NCBI RefSeq assembly: GCF_002015045.1
Contig: NZ_MUXX01000002.1
Coordinates: 223,258 to 287,257 of the forward strand
Source of the DNA: Haemophilus paraphrohaemolyticus
GTDB taxonomy: Bacteria; Pseudomonadota; Gammaproteobacteria; Enterobacterales; Pasteurellaceae
Reading direction: 5' to 3'
DNA length: 64,000 nt
Shown piece after piece: positions 55,116 through 63,554 of this stretch. The position numbers and the translations under genes are program-made. The stretch's first letter is position 1. Every line of letters begins with the position of its first letter. Under the pieces are notes generated by a model. It saw only the letters and a list, made by a program, of their open reading frames with translations. It had not been told where the DNA came from and searched no databases.

Positions 55116-56114
55116 CTACAATTTTTTCTCAGGAAAAATAAGTGATGCAATCACACCAATAAATAACACACCTAAAACAACAAATAAGCTAGTGTTTGGC
55201 GAAATATGGAAACCCGTATCGAATACGGCGTGGTTCCAAGATTGAACTCCCATTTTAAAACCGATAAAGAATAATAATGAAATCACTGACTTTTCTAAAT
55301 GCACTAAATATTTTGTAAGCGCTGCCAAAATAAAATAGAGGCTACGCAAACCAAGAATAGCAAAAATCATCGCTGCATAAACTAAGAGCGGTTCTTGTGT
55401 TACGGCAATCACGGCAGGCACAGAGTCAAACGCAAAAGCAACATCGGAGGTTTCAATTGCGATTAAACATAAAAATGCAGGCGTTGCATAACGTAAGCCT
55501 TTGCGGGTTACATTTGCAAGCTCTTCCACTTTTAATTCGGCGTGTTTAACGAAGAAGTTATAGCCGTGTAGTTTTGGTAAAACAGGCATTATTTTTCCAA
55601 CCCAACGTACGCTCCAGTGATTAGTATAATCTTCAATTTCTTCTTCTGCCTCGTCTTTAGTAGCCAGCATTTTCCAGCCACTCCAGAGTACGAACAACGC
55701 GAAAATGAAGCCAACCCACGGGCTTGCCGCGAATAAGCCTGTACCAAGCACTACGAAAATCGCACGGAATACTAATGCCCCTAAAATGCCCCAATATAAG
55801 ATGCGATGTTGCAATTTACCTGTAATACCAAACGAGGCAAAAATAGCCACAAAGACCATTAAGTTATCAATCGATAAACTTTTTTCTAAAACATAGCCTG
55901 CTAAATATAAATCCGCCCAAGAAGCATCAAAACGAATATATAAATAAACGTAAAATGCAACAGCTAATGAAATCCAAAATAACGACCACATTGCCGCATT
56001 TTTTACTGTAATTTCTTCGCTATTTTTATGGGCAACTAAATCCATATAAATAGAAAAAAAAATCACCGTAAAAAAGACAATAATTGTTTCTAAAGGAAAA
56101 CCAAAGTGTGCCAT
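55116..56114 (-). CDS. TerC/Alx-family membrane protein
   Basis: 332-residue integral membrane protein with about nine helices, closely resembling E. coli Alx (321 residues). The acidic pattern KSLSIDNLMVFVAIF, with Asp-Asn in the membrane, and ETSDVAFAFDSVPA are the putative metal sites. Recent work links Alx and TerC relatives to manganese export. In E. coli alx is controlled by a yybP-ykoY riboswitch; here only 22 bases separate it from the gene before, so no such leader exists. Confidence 0.87.
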   Translation of the reverse strand: MAHFGFPLETIIVFFTVIFFSIYMDLVAHKNSEEITVKNAAMWSLFWISLAVAFYVYLYIRFDASWADLYLAGYVLEKSLSIDNLMVFVAIFASFGITGKLQHRILYWGILGALVFRAIFVVLGTGLFAASPWVGFIFALFVLWSGWKMLATKDEAEEEIEDYTNHWSVRWVGKIMPVLPKLHGYNFFVKHAELKVEELANVTRKGLRYATPAFLCLIAIETSDVAFAFDSVPAVIAVTQEPLLVYAAMIFAILGLRSLYFILAALTKYLVHLEKSVISLLFFIGFKMGVQSWNHAVFDTGFHISPNTSLFVVLGVLFIGVIASLIFPEKKL

Positions 56115-56136
56115 ATAACCTACAAAAAAATAAAAA

Positions 56137-56769
56137 TTAAACTAAATGATCGATATTGTTAAATTCAACTAATTCCACCTTGCCATTTTCAACTTTGGCA
56201 ATATTGATGGCGGTATTCATCACGAATTTGTGTTTCTCTTCATCACGACATTCCGACCAATGCAAGCCTTTTAACACTGCAGTTAAAACAGTTAAGGTCA
56301 TTCCATGTGCGACAATCAACACATTTTCGTTATCTTTGTGCAATTCGGCAATTTGGTTGAATACCTTAAATACACGCTGATAAAGCTGTTCATAGGTTTC
56401 ACCGCCATTTTCCAGTGCTTTATATTCAGCTGGTGTTTTTTTCATTACCCAATATTCATCATTCTCATATAAATCGACCGATTTCATCCCTTCCCAAATG
56501 CCGAAATCAAATTCATTCAAGCCCCAATGATGAAAGTGCGGAACATTTTGCGTTTCATTTTCCGCCAGAATATAATTTGCCGTGTCTTGAGCTCGTTTTT
56601 GCATACTGGAATAGGCTGCAGAAAATTGAACCGCTTTTAACGCTTGCCCTGCTTTTTTCGCCCCCTCAATGCCCTCTTCAACCAAAGGCGAATCTCCCGA
56701 GCCTTGCAAGCGCCCTTCAATATTCCACACGGTTTTGCCGTGCCGAATTAAATAAATATTTAGTGCCAT
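56137..56769 (-). CDS. histidine phosphatase family protein (phosphoglycerate mutase-like)
   Basis: 210-residue enzyme with the nucleophile motif LIRHGKTVWN; its other catalytic parts are the Glu of EFDFGIWEG and the second His in VAHGMTLTVL. The ATG at 56769 has AAGGA at the right distance. The frame upstream to 56904 crosses the divergent gene's start and is not used. Relatives are acid phosphatases and broad-range phosphatases; substrate unknown. 22 bases separate it from the TerC gene, so they are likely cotranscribed. Confidence 0.85.
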   Translation of the reverse strand: MALNIYLIRHGKTVWNIEGRLQGSGDSPLVEEGIEGAKKAGQALKAVQFSAAYSSMQKRAQDTANYILAENETQNVPHFHHWGLNEFDFGIWEGMKSVDLYENDEYWVMKKTPAEYKALENGGETYEQLYQRVFKVFNQIAELHKDNENVLIVAHGMTLTVLTAVLKGLHWSECRDEEKHKFVMNTAINIAKVENGKVELVEFNNIDHLV

Positions 56770-56814
56770 CCCCATTTCCTTTAAAATAGCCCAAAAAAGA
56801 GTCGGGATTATAAC

Positions 56815-57459
56815 ATGAATTTGCATTTTACTCTCTGCCTGCAACATCAGGATTTTGTGATTATCAACAAACCTGCAGGCATCAGCGTGCACAAAGATCA
56901 ACAAGCGGTCGGATTAACAGAATTAGTTGCCAAACAGCTAGGTGTGGAGCAAGTTTGGCTCGTGCATCGGTTAGATAAAATTACCTCGGGCTTGCTCATT
57001 CTAGCCTTAAATAAAGAGGCGGCTGCAAATTTCTATACGCTGTTTGAACAACATAAAATTCAAAAAACCTATTGGGCGATTAGCGATAAAAAACCGAAAA
57101 AGAAACAGGGCAAAATTGTGGGCGATATGCAAAAATCGAGAAATGGGACGTGGAAGCTCTGCTACAGTAAAGAAAATCCTGCGATTACGCAATTTAGCTC
57201 GCATTCTATTGAACCACCACTTCGCTATTTTATTTTGCAACCCAAAACAGGCAAAACGCACCAATTACGCGTTGCAATGAAAAGTTTGGGCAGTCCGATT
57301 CTAGGCGATAGTTTGTATTCTGGTTCAGAATCGGATCGTGTTTACCTACACGCCTATCAGCTTGAATTTGATTATCAAAATGAGCATTTTTGCGTGCAAG
57401 CCTTGCCTGAAAGCGGTCAAATTTGGCAGAAAGTTTGTAAACTTAAAGTGGAGAAATAG
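56815..57459 (+). CDS. RluA-family pseudouridine synthase (HI0042-like)
   Basis: 214-residue uncharacterised pseudouridine synthase. The catalytic Asp is in VHRLDKITSGLL, INKPAGISVHKD precedes it, and GKTHQLRVAMKSLGSPILGD closes the core. It has no S4 domain. It resembles H. influenzae HI0042 and the TIGR01621 group rather than RluA, RluC or RluD, and its RNA target is unknown. An exact uptake signal lies inside at 56901. Confidence 0.87.
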   Translation: MNLHFTLCLQHQDFVIINKPAGISVHKDQQAVGLTELVAKQLGVEQVWLVHRLDKITSGLLILALNKEAAANFYTLFEQHKIQKTYWAISDKKPKKKQGKIVGDMQKSRNGTWKLCYSKENPAITQFSSHSIEPPLRYFILQPKTGKTHQLRVAMKSLGSPILGDSLYSGSESDRVYLHAYQLEFDYQNEHFCVQALPESGQIWQKVCKLKVEK

Positions 57460-57509
57460 AGTATAATTCACGCGTTTTTATAACAAATAAAGCAACAATA
57501 GAGGCAATT

Positions 57510-58808
57510 ATGGGCTTATTTGAAGCTATTTTAATTATTATTTTATTGATTTTAACCAGTACGGTGATTTCATTATCTGAAATTTCACTTGCTGGTGCCA
57601 GACGCTTAAAACTTCAAGCGATGGCAAATTCGGGCGACTTACGTGCTGAAAGAGTGATGAAATTGCAGGAACAACCTGGACGATTTATTACAGTGGTGCA
57701 AATTGGGTTGAATATGGTTGCTATTCTTGGAGGTGTTGTGGGAGAAAGTGCAATCAATCCCTATTTCAGCCAGCTTTTTAGAGAGTATTCCGATGCTGCT
57801 TGGGTTGATTCTGCGGCTTCTTGGACCGCCTTTTTACTCGTGACATCTGCATTCGTATTATTTGCAGATTTAATGCCAAAACGCATCGCAATGACTTATC
57901 CAGAGCAAGTGGCTGTTCGCACAATCCGAGTAATGAGTTTTGCGATCATTCTGTTTAAACCTATTGTGATGTTTTTTGACTGGATCGCTAACTCGCTCTT
58001 CCGTCTATTTGGTGTTTCAACCGTTCGCCAAGAAAATATGACCGCCGAAGATATTGTGGCAGTCGTTGATGCGGGTGCTAAAGCGGGCGTGTTGAATACG
58101 CACGAACATTATTTGATTGAAAACGTATTTGAAATGCAAGAACGCCGTGTCACTTCAACAATGACCACACGTGAAAATATCATTTTTTTAGATCGCACCG
58201 ATAACAAAGAGCAAGTGCTCCAAACGCTTGGCGAAGATCCGCACTCTAAATTGCTGATTTGCGATAATGGCTTAGATAAAATTTTAGGCTATGTTGAATC
58301 GCACAATTTGCTCACGCAATATCTTAAAAATGAGAACGTCTCGCTTACCGATCAACGCTTATTGCGTAAAACCATTTTTATTCCAGATACGCTTTCACTT
58401 TACGAAGTGTTGGAGCTGTTTAAATCAGCAGGCGAAGATTTTGCCGTGATTGTGAATGAATATGCCCTCGTGGTCGGCATTATCACGCTTAACGATGTAA
58501 TGAGTATTGTAATGGGCGAATTAGTTTCCACCGAAGAAGAGCAAATTGTCCGTCGTGATGAAGATTCGTGGCTGATCGATGGTGCGACTCCGCTTGAAGA
58601 TGTGATGCGCGCCTTAGAAATTGAGGAATTTCCACACGCTGAAAATTACGAAACCATTGGCGGATTTATGATGTATATGCTCCGCAAAATTCCGAAAAAA
58701 ACCGATTTTGTGCTGTATGATCAATATAAATTTGAAATTATCGACACCGAGAATTTTAAAATTGACCAGTTGATGGTGTCGTTTAGAAAAGATATTAAAA
58801 CAGAATAA
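57510..58808 (+). CDS. paeA: polyamine exporter PaeA (YtfL; DUF21-CBS-CorC_HlyC protein)
   Basis: 432-residue membrane protein whose E. coli counterpart (447 residues) exports cadaverine and putrescine. A DUF21 membrane domain occupies residues 1-190 (ISLSEISLAGARRLKL, FADLMPKRIAM), then two CBS domains (about 205-335; TAGEDFAVIMNEYALVVG-type motif, here SAGEDFAVIVNEYALVVG), then a CorC_HlyC domain with ETIGGFMMYMLRKIPK. The alignment with YtfL is strong throughout. Older annotations call this group hemolysin. Confidence 0.88.
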   Translation: MGLFEAILIIILLILTSTVISLSEISLAGARRLKLQAMANSGDLRAERVMKLQEQPGRFITVVQIGLNMVAILGGVVGESAINPYFSQLFREYSDAAWVDSAASWTAFLLVTSAFVLFADLMPKRIAMTYPEQVAVRTIRVMSFAIILFKPIVMFFDWIANSLFRLFGVSTVRQENMTAEDIVAVVDAGAKAGVLNTHEHYLIENVFEMQERRVTSTMTTRENIIFLDRTDNKEQVLQTLGEDPHSKLLICDNGLDKILGYVESHNLLTQYLKNENVSLTDQRLLRKTIFIPDTLSLYEVLELFKSAGEDFAVIVNEYALVVGIITLNDVMSIVMGELVSTEEEQIVRRDEDSWLIDGATPLEDVMRALEIEEFPHAENYETIGGFMMYMLRKIPKKTDFVLYDQYKFEIIDTENFKIDQLMVSFRKDIKTE

Positions 58809-58893
58809 TAATGATGTTTTATACAGTTTATGATAGACTAGATATTCTTAAGTAGTAAGATTTTAAATTAATTTCTTCGGTATTCACTACTGC

Positions 58894-59040
58894 CCTCCCC
58901 TACCCCTCTTTGCTAAAGAGGGGGATTTTCTTTATATAAAAGAAATATCGACGGTATTATTCTTAATCTAAAAGTATAGCAATAGGGCTTTATTATTCAG
59001 AGACCTAATCCCTTCTTTAGCAAAGAGGGGTAGGAGAGAT
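58894..59040. repeat. inverted repeat pair between paeA and ruvA
   Basis: A 31-base element at 58894-58924 recurs as an inverted copy at about 59009-59038 with a few mismatches. Each copy is itself a hairpin (CCCCTCTTT-GCT-AAAGAGGGG in the left one). The 85 bases between them are A/T-rich and without genes. The layout resembles a small non-autonomous element or a REP-like pair. Confidence 0.55.
58901..58932 (+). terminator. terminator of paeA (left copy of the repeat)
   Basis: 9-base perfect stem CCCCTCTTT / AAAGAGGGG with a 3-base loop, followed by GATTTTCTTT. Confidence 0.6.
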
Positions 59041-59100
59041 TTGGCAGACAGAGAAAACGGGGCTCATAAAAGCTTTCATGCTCAAATAAACAGGAACGCT

Positions 59101-59706
59101 ATGATTGGTCGATTACACGGTAAAATTATTGAAAAGCAACCGCCTGAAATGGTGTTAGATGTACAAGGCATAGGCTATGAAATCCTATTGCCAATGACCA
59201 GTTTCTACGATTTACCACAATTGGGCGAAGAAACCACCATTTTTACACATCTTGTCGTTCGCGAAGATGCACATTTACTCTTTGGCTTTGCCCAAAAACA
59301 AGATAGAACCTTATTTCGTGAACTCATCAAAACCAATGGCGTTGGTCCAAAACTTGCCCTTGCTATTTTGTCTGCAATGTCTGTTTCTCAGTTTGTAAAT
59401 GCGGTTGAGAATGAAGAATTAGCAAAACTGACTAAAATCCCTGGCATCGGGCGTAAAACGGCAGAACGCTTATTGGTTGAGCTTAAAGGTAAGTTTAAAG
59501 GAATGGCACAGGGCGATTTCTTCATTGAAAAATCACACGATCAAATTGAGGTAAATTCACAAACTGATCCAGCCGATGAGGCTCGTGATGCCTTGATTGC
59601 TCTTGGCTACAAACCTGCTGATGCAGAGAAAATGATTAAGAAAGTCAATAAAGCTGGGGCAACTAGCGAACAATTAATTCGTGAAGCCTTGAAAAATTCT
59701 CTTTAA
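59101..59706 (+). CDS. ruvA: Holliday junction branch migration protein RuvA
   Basis: Tetramer that holds the Holliday junction open for RuvB. The ATG at 59101 gives 201 residues starting MIGRLHGKI; the in-frame TTG at 59041 is inside the preceding repeat. Two helix-hairpin-helix motifs ([12 protein letters not shown] and [12 protein letters not shown]) follow the N-terminal OB fold, and the C-terminal RuvB-binding domain begins near residue 155 ([16 protein letters not shown]). ruvC is not adjacent. Confidence 0.96.
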   Translation: MIGRLHGKIIEKQPPEMVLDVQGIGYEILLPMTSFYDLPQLGEETTIFTHLVVREDAHLLFGFAQKQDRTLFRELIKTNGVGPKLALAILSAMSVSQFVNAVENEELAKLTKIPGIGRKTAERLLVELKGKFKGMAQGDFFIEKSHDQIEVNSQTDPADEARDALIALGYKPADAEKMIKKVNKAGATSEQLIREALKNSL

Positions 59707-59727
59707 TAGATTGCGAATAAAATAAAA

Positions 59728-60735
59728 ATGATTGAAGCCGATAGAATAATTAGCGCCTCACCCAAAAAAGAAGAGGAAGTGATTGACCGTGCTATTCGCC
59801 CGAAATTGCTAGCAGATTATGTTGGGCAGCCTTCGGTGCGGGAGCAAATGGATATTTTTATTCAAGCTGCCAAATTGCGAAATGAAGCCTTAGACCACCT
59901 TTTGATTTTTGGACCACCAGGTTTAGGCAAAACCACGCTTGCCAATATTGTGGCAAACGAAATGGGCGTGAATATTCGTACCACCTCTGGCCCCGTACTT
60001 GAAAAAGCAGGTGATTTAGCCGCAATGCTCACCAACCTTGAGCCTTATGATGTGCTTTTTATCGACGAAATCCACCGCTTGTCGCCTGCGATTGAAGAGG
60101 TGCTTTACCCCGCGATGGAAGATTATCAGCTTGATATTATGATTGGCGAAGGCCCCGCTGCTCGCTCAATTAAGCTTGATTTACCGCCATTTACCTTAGT
60201 CGGTGCAACCACAAGAGCGGGGTCTTTAACTTCACCATTACGTGACCGTTTTGGGATTGTGCAACGCCTTGAGTTCTATTCGGTAGAAGATTTAACTTCT
60301 ATCGTACAACGTAGTGCTGAGTGCTTAAATTTAGACTTATCAGCAAATGGGGCTCACGAAATTGCTCGCCGTTCACGTGGTACCCCACGTATTGCGAACC
60401 GCTTACTTCGCCGAGTAAGAGATTATGCGGATGTTCGCAATAACGGCATTATCAGCTCAGAAATTGCTAAACAAGCACTTTCAATGCTTGATGTGGATTC
60501 TGAAGGCTTTGATTTTATGGACATCAAACTTTTACAAGCCATTGTGGAACGTTTTGATGGTGGACCTGTTGGTTTAGATAACCTCGCTGCTGCGATTGGC
60601 GAAGAGCGTGATACCATTGAAGATGTGCTAGAACCTTACCTAATCCAACAAGGCTTCTTGCAACGCACTCCACGTGGACGAATCGCAACACAAAGAACTT
60701 ATGAGCATTTGAAGAGATTTTTATCTTCTTACTAA
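59728..60735 (+). CDS. ruvB: Holliday junction branch migration ATPase RuvB
   Basis: Hexameric AAA+ motor that drives branch migration. It has 335 residues. Walker A is [12 protein letters not shown] (about residue 61), Walker B is FIDEIHRL, sensor 1 is in GATTRAGSL, and the winged-helix C-terminus ends [16 protein letters not shown]. It lies 21 bases after ruvA. Confidence 0.97.
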   Translation: MIEADRIISASPKKEEEVIDRAIRPKLLADYVGQPSVREQMDIFIQAAKLRNEALDHLLIFGPPGLGKTTLANIVANEMGVNIRTTSGPVLEKAGDLAAMLTNLEPYDVLFIDEIHRLSPAIEEVLYPAMEDYQLDIMIGEGPAARSIKLDLPPFTLVGATTRAGSLTSPLRDRFGIVQRLEFYSVEDLTSIVQRSAECLNLDLSANGAHEIARRSRGTPRIANRLLRRVRDYADVRNNGIISSEIAKQALSMLDVDSEGFDFMDIKLLQAIVERFDGGPVGLDNLAAAIGEERDTIEDVLEPYLIQQGFLQRTPRGRIATQRTYEHLKRFLSSY

Positions 60736-60737
60736 AA

Positions 60738-60766
60738 CAAAGCCACGCAAATGCGTGGCTATTTTT
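60738..60766. terminator. bidirectional terminator between ruvB and malQ
   Basis: AGCCACGCA / TGCGTGGCT (60741-60749, 60752-60760) followed by ATTTTTC; A run on the other side. Confidence 0.87.
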
Positions 60767-60776
60767 CAATTTAACG

Positions 60777-62795
60777 TTATTTATTTCGTTTCTTCTCAAT
60801 CGTTTCTAGCAACTGATTGATTTCTGCATTCGCAAAAATCTCTTCAATCGTATGGCTGAGTTTACGTCGCCAGTTTGGATACTCCATACTCGTTCCAGGA
60901 ATATTTACTGGTTCAAGCATATTCAACCAATCTTCAGGCTGTGAGCCGAATAATGCACTATTGGTGTCTGCCACATAAGCTTGTAGTTGATGCGTGAATG
61001 CTTGGCTTACGCCTGCATCAGTATTCGCAAGTTCTTGCACATTTTCGACCGCTTGGCGGATTTTTGCTTTTGTCTCTTCGCGGCCCTGTTTGAGAATATT
61101 CAGCACTTTTTCACTTGGATAAACCCCAAACTGCTCGCCTAAATCAAAGTCGTAGCCTTTCCAATAGCCTTGCACTGTTGGTAAGTCGTGTGTACTCAAC
61201 GTGGTCATTGCTTGGTATGGATAGTTCTCTAGCGGTTTACTTCCATTTGCATCCATTTCAAAATAAAAGATGTTATAAGCTAAAATACCTTTTTCTTCCA
61301 ATTTTTCGAGCATACCTTTCGGCACAGTGCCTAATGCTTCAGCAATGATTAAACATTGGTGGCGTTGGCTTTCAAGAGCCAGAATCGCAAGTAAATCATC
61401 TAATGGATAACGCACATAAGCACCGTTTTTGGCAGAGTCTCCTTTTGCTACCCACCACATACGCGCTAAACCTAAAATATGATCAATCCGCAATGCACCA
61501 CAATCTTTCATATTGGCACGTAATAAATTGATAAACGGTTGATAACCGCGTGCTTGTAACACTTCTGGATGCATTGGCGATAAGCCCCAGTTTTGTCCGT
61601 TTGGTGCCATAATATCTGGAGGCGCGCCCACAGAAGCATCCAATACAAACAACTCTTTATCTGCCCAAGTTTCTGCACCGTTATCCGCCACGCCTACAGC
61701 TAAATCGCGGTAAAAGCCAACAGGCATTCCTAGCTCTTTCGCCAATAAATTGCATTGTTGTAATTGCTGTTGTGCAACAAATTGCAACCACATATAAAAA
61801 CGCACTAAATCGCTTTGTTCTGCTTGGAATTGAGCTACTGCTGGCGAATGGTAATCGTGATATTGTTCTGCCCAGAAATTCCAGCCCCATTGTTCGCTAA
61901 ATTGAGCAGAGAGCCAACTATGCAATGCATCAAACGTACCTTGGATTTTCAACGCTTCACCATTTTGAGCGATAAATTGCTCGAAAGCAGTCTGATCTTG
62001 ACTACAAAATGCAAAATAGGCTAAACGTAAGCCGTGCAATTTCAAGCTCATTACTTGCGTGTAATCGACATAATCTTTCGCTCGCTGTTCAGCTAATTGG
62101 CGTTGTGTTTCCGCATCATTAAACCACGTTTGAGCTTCTGCTGATTTTTGGAATGCCTCAATCGCATTCACATCAATATAGACGATATTCATCCACAAAC
62201 GTGAAGATGGGCTGTAAGGGCTTGCCCCTTCTGCATTCGCTGGGAAAAGTGCGTGAATTGGATTAAGACCGACAAAATCCCCACCTTTTTCAGCTACTTT
62301 GGTTAAGAATGCTTTGAGATCAGTGAAATCACCAATCCCCCAGTTTTGTTCAGAACGTAAGGTATAAAGCTGTAAAATCGCACCCCATAATTTCTGATGA
62401 GCTTGCAACGCTTTGGGTTGGAACGCGGTTTCTGGTGTTACAATCACACGGCAATGATACGCTGCTGTTGCGGTGTGAAGAGAAAGCTCGTGATAGCCTA
62501 GAGGTAAATTATTCGGCAAGTTGATCGCATTGCGTTTCACTTTACCCGCAAGCACCTCGCCATTTTCAAGCGTAAGTTGCCAGTGTGCCTGCAAATCCTG
62601 ATTGCTGTTTGCAATATGCAGTGGAATATAGACCGCTTGTCCTGCCTTTACCACTTTAACAAGCGGTAGAATTTGACGACTTTTTGGCGAGCCAAGGCGT
62701 TTCGCGATTTTTTGGTAAACTTCCGGGCTTGCATAGCGACGGCGACCGTATTCATCGAAGAAATAAGTGTTTAAATAAGGGTGAGTTTGTTTCAT
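60777..62795 (-). CDS. malQ: 4-alpha-glucanotransferase (amylomaltase)
   Basis: Transfers glucan segments between maltodextrins. It has 672 residues, similar to E. coli MalQ (694), including the N-terminal extension of this subgroup. GH77 motifs visible are RSEQNWGIGDF, MHPEVLQARGYQPF, ALRIDHILGLARMWW (catalytic Asp), IAEALGTVP (general acid Glu) and STHDLPTVQGYW. No malP, malT or other mal gene is adjacent. A palindrome lies 38 bases upstream of the start. Confidence 0.95.
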   Translation of the reverse strand: MKQTHPYLNTYFFDEYGRRRYASPEVYQKIAKRLGSPKSRQILPLVKVVKAGQAVYIPLHIANSNQDLQAHWQLTLENGEVLAGKVKRNAINLPNNLPLGYHELSLHTATAAYHCRVIVTPETAFQPKALQAHQKLWGAILQLYTLRSEQNWGIGDFTDLKAFLTKVAEKGGDFVGLNPIHALFPANAEGASPYSPSSRLWMNIVYIDVNAIEAFQKSAEAQTWFNDAETQRQLAEQRAKDYVDYTQVMSLKLHGLRLAYFAFCSQDQTAFEQFIAQNGEALKIQGTFDALHSWLSAQFSEQWGWNFWAEQYHDYHSPAVAQFQAEQSDLVRFYMWLQFVAQQQLQQCNLLAKELGMPVGFYRDLAVGVADNGAETWADKELFVLDASVGAPPDIMAPNGQNWGLSPMHPEVLQARGYQPFINLLRANMKDCGALRIDHILGLARMWWVAKGDSAKNGAYVRYPLDDLLAILALESQRHQCLIIAEALGTVPKGMLEKLEEKGILAYNIFYFEMDANGSKPLENYPYQAMTTLSTHDLPTVQGYWKGYDFDLGEQFGVYPSEKVLNILKQGREETKAKIRQAVENVQELANTDAGVSQAFTHQLQAYVADTNSALFGSQPEDWLNMLEPVNIPGTSMEYPNWRRKLSHTIEEIFANAEINQLLETIEKKRNK

Positions 62796-62832
62796 TTGCT
62801 TTTCCTAAATATAAATATATCGTACCGTAGAG

Positions 62833-62855
62833 TGTGTGAAACGAAGCTTCACACA
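62833..62855. repeat. palindrome upstream of malQ, possible operator
   Basis: TGTGTGAA-ACGAAGC-TTCACACA is a perfect 8-base inverted repeat with a 7-base centre, directly followed by an exact uptake signal (62857-62865). A/T-rich -10-like hexamers (TATATT) lie between it and malQ. Confidence 0.45.
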
Positions 62856-62871
62856 TACAAGCGGTTTATTT

Positions 62872-62900
62872 TTCAAAAGCAGAATCAACATTCTGCCTTT
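62872..62900 (-). terminator. terminator of the lipoprotein gene
   Basis: GCAGAAT / ATTCTGC (62879-62885, 62890-62896) with CTTTTG after it on the minus strand. Confidence 0.65.
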
Positions 62901-62912
62901 AAACTTTATCTA

Positions 62913-63473
62913 TTATTTTTTTATGCTGTTTTTCGCTTTTTTAATATTCGCTTTCGGCTGTTTTTCATCGTAAACAATGGTTTTTACGCATAATTGAATA
63001 ATTTGATCTGAACCATTGCGGATATATTCATCATCACGTACTTGGTTGTTTTTTTGCAAGTCGTGCATTGCATCATCAATCCCTTGGATCATACTTGGCT
63101 TATGCAACAACCCCCAACAACTTGGATCAAGATAATTCACTTTTTGTTGGAAAGCATCGGCAAAAATCACACCGCTATTATAGGCATATTCTTTGTGATC
63201 GACTAAACGGTTGATGGTTAAGGCTTGAATTTGCTCAATCGGCATTGGTACACGGTTGTAATACCAATTTGTCACACCTTGAGTAAATTGAGCAATATCG
63301 TAATCTTTGGTAACACGATCTTTATAGGTTTGTCCTGTTACGCTATAAGCAATGGCATAAGATTTTTGATCGAGTTCAGTTTCACTTAAACGTGGTAATG
63401 TCGTGTTTTTATTGGAACACGCAGCAAGGAAACCAACTGTGCAAATTAAAAAGATTTTTACAAGGTTTTTCAT
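62913..63473 (-). CDS. lipoprotein of unknown function
   Basis: 186-residue protein with a lipoprotein signal peptide: MKNLVKIF, then a hydrophobic core and the lipobox LAAC with Cys19 as the lipid-modified residue. Asn and Lys, not Asp, follow the Cys-Ser, so outer-membrane sorting is likely. Two further cysteines (DPSCWG and IIQLCVK) could form a disulfide. The C-terminus is Lys-rich. I recognise no domain. It is divergent from thyA, with its own terminator. Confidence 0.75.
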   Translation of the reverse strand: MKNLVKIFLICTVGFLAACSNKNTTLPRLSETELDQKSYAIAYSVTGQTYKDRVTKDYDIAQFTQGVTNWYYNRVPMPIEQIQALTINRLVDHKEYAYNSGVIFADAFQQKVNYLDPSCWGLLHKPSMIQGIDDAMHDLQKNNQVRDDEYIRNGSDQIIQLCVKTIVYDEKQPKANIKKAKNSIKK

Positions 63474-63490
63474 TTTTACTCCTGATTTCT

Positions 63491-63518
63491 TTTTTGGAAA
63501 TATTAAAACTGATACAAT
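63491..63518 (+). promoter_or_regulatory. promoter of thyA
   Basis: TG-A-TACAAT extended -10 (63510-63518) with a weak TTTTTG 16 bases before the hexamer. Confidence 0.45.
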
Positions 63519-63554
63519 TCTACCCGAAATAAAATATTTTTGCTTGAGGATTGA

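Noticed and set aside
55116-56136. yybP-ykoY manganese riboswitch in front of the TerC/Alx gene, as in E. coli alx
   Set aside because: Only 22 bases separate it from the preceding gene, too short for the riboswitch.
58809-59100. CRISPR array or IS remnant suggested by repeated CCCCTCTTT motifs
   Set aside because: Only two copies, inverted, with no spacer series and no transposase frame.
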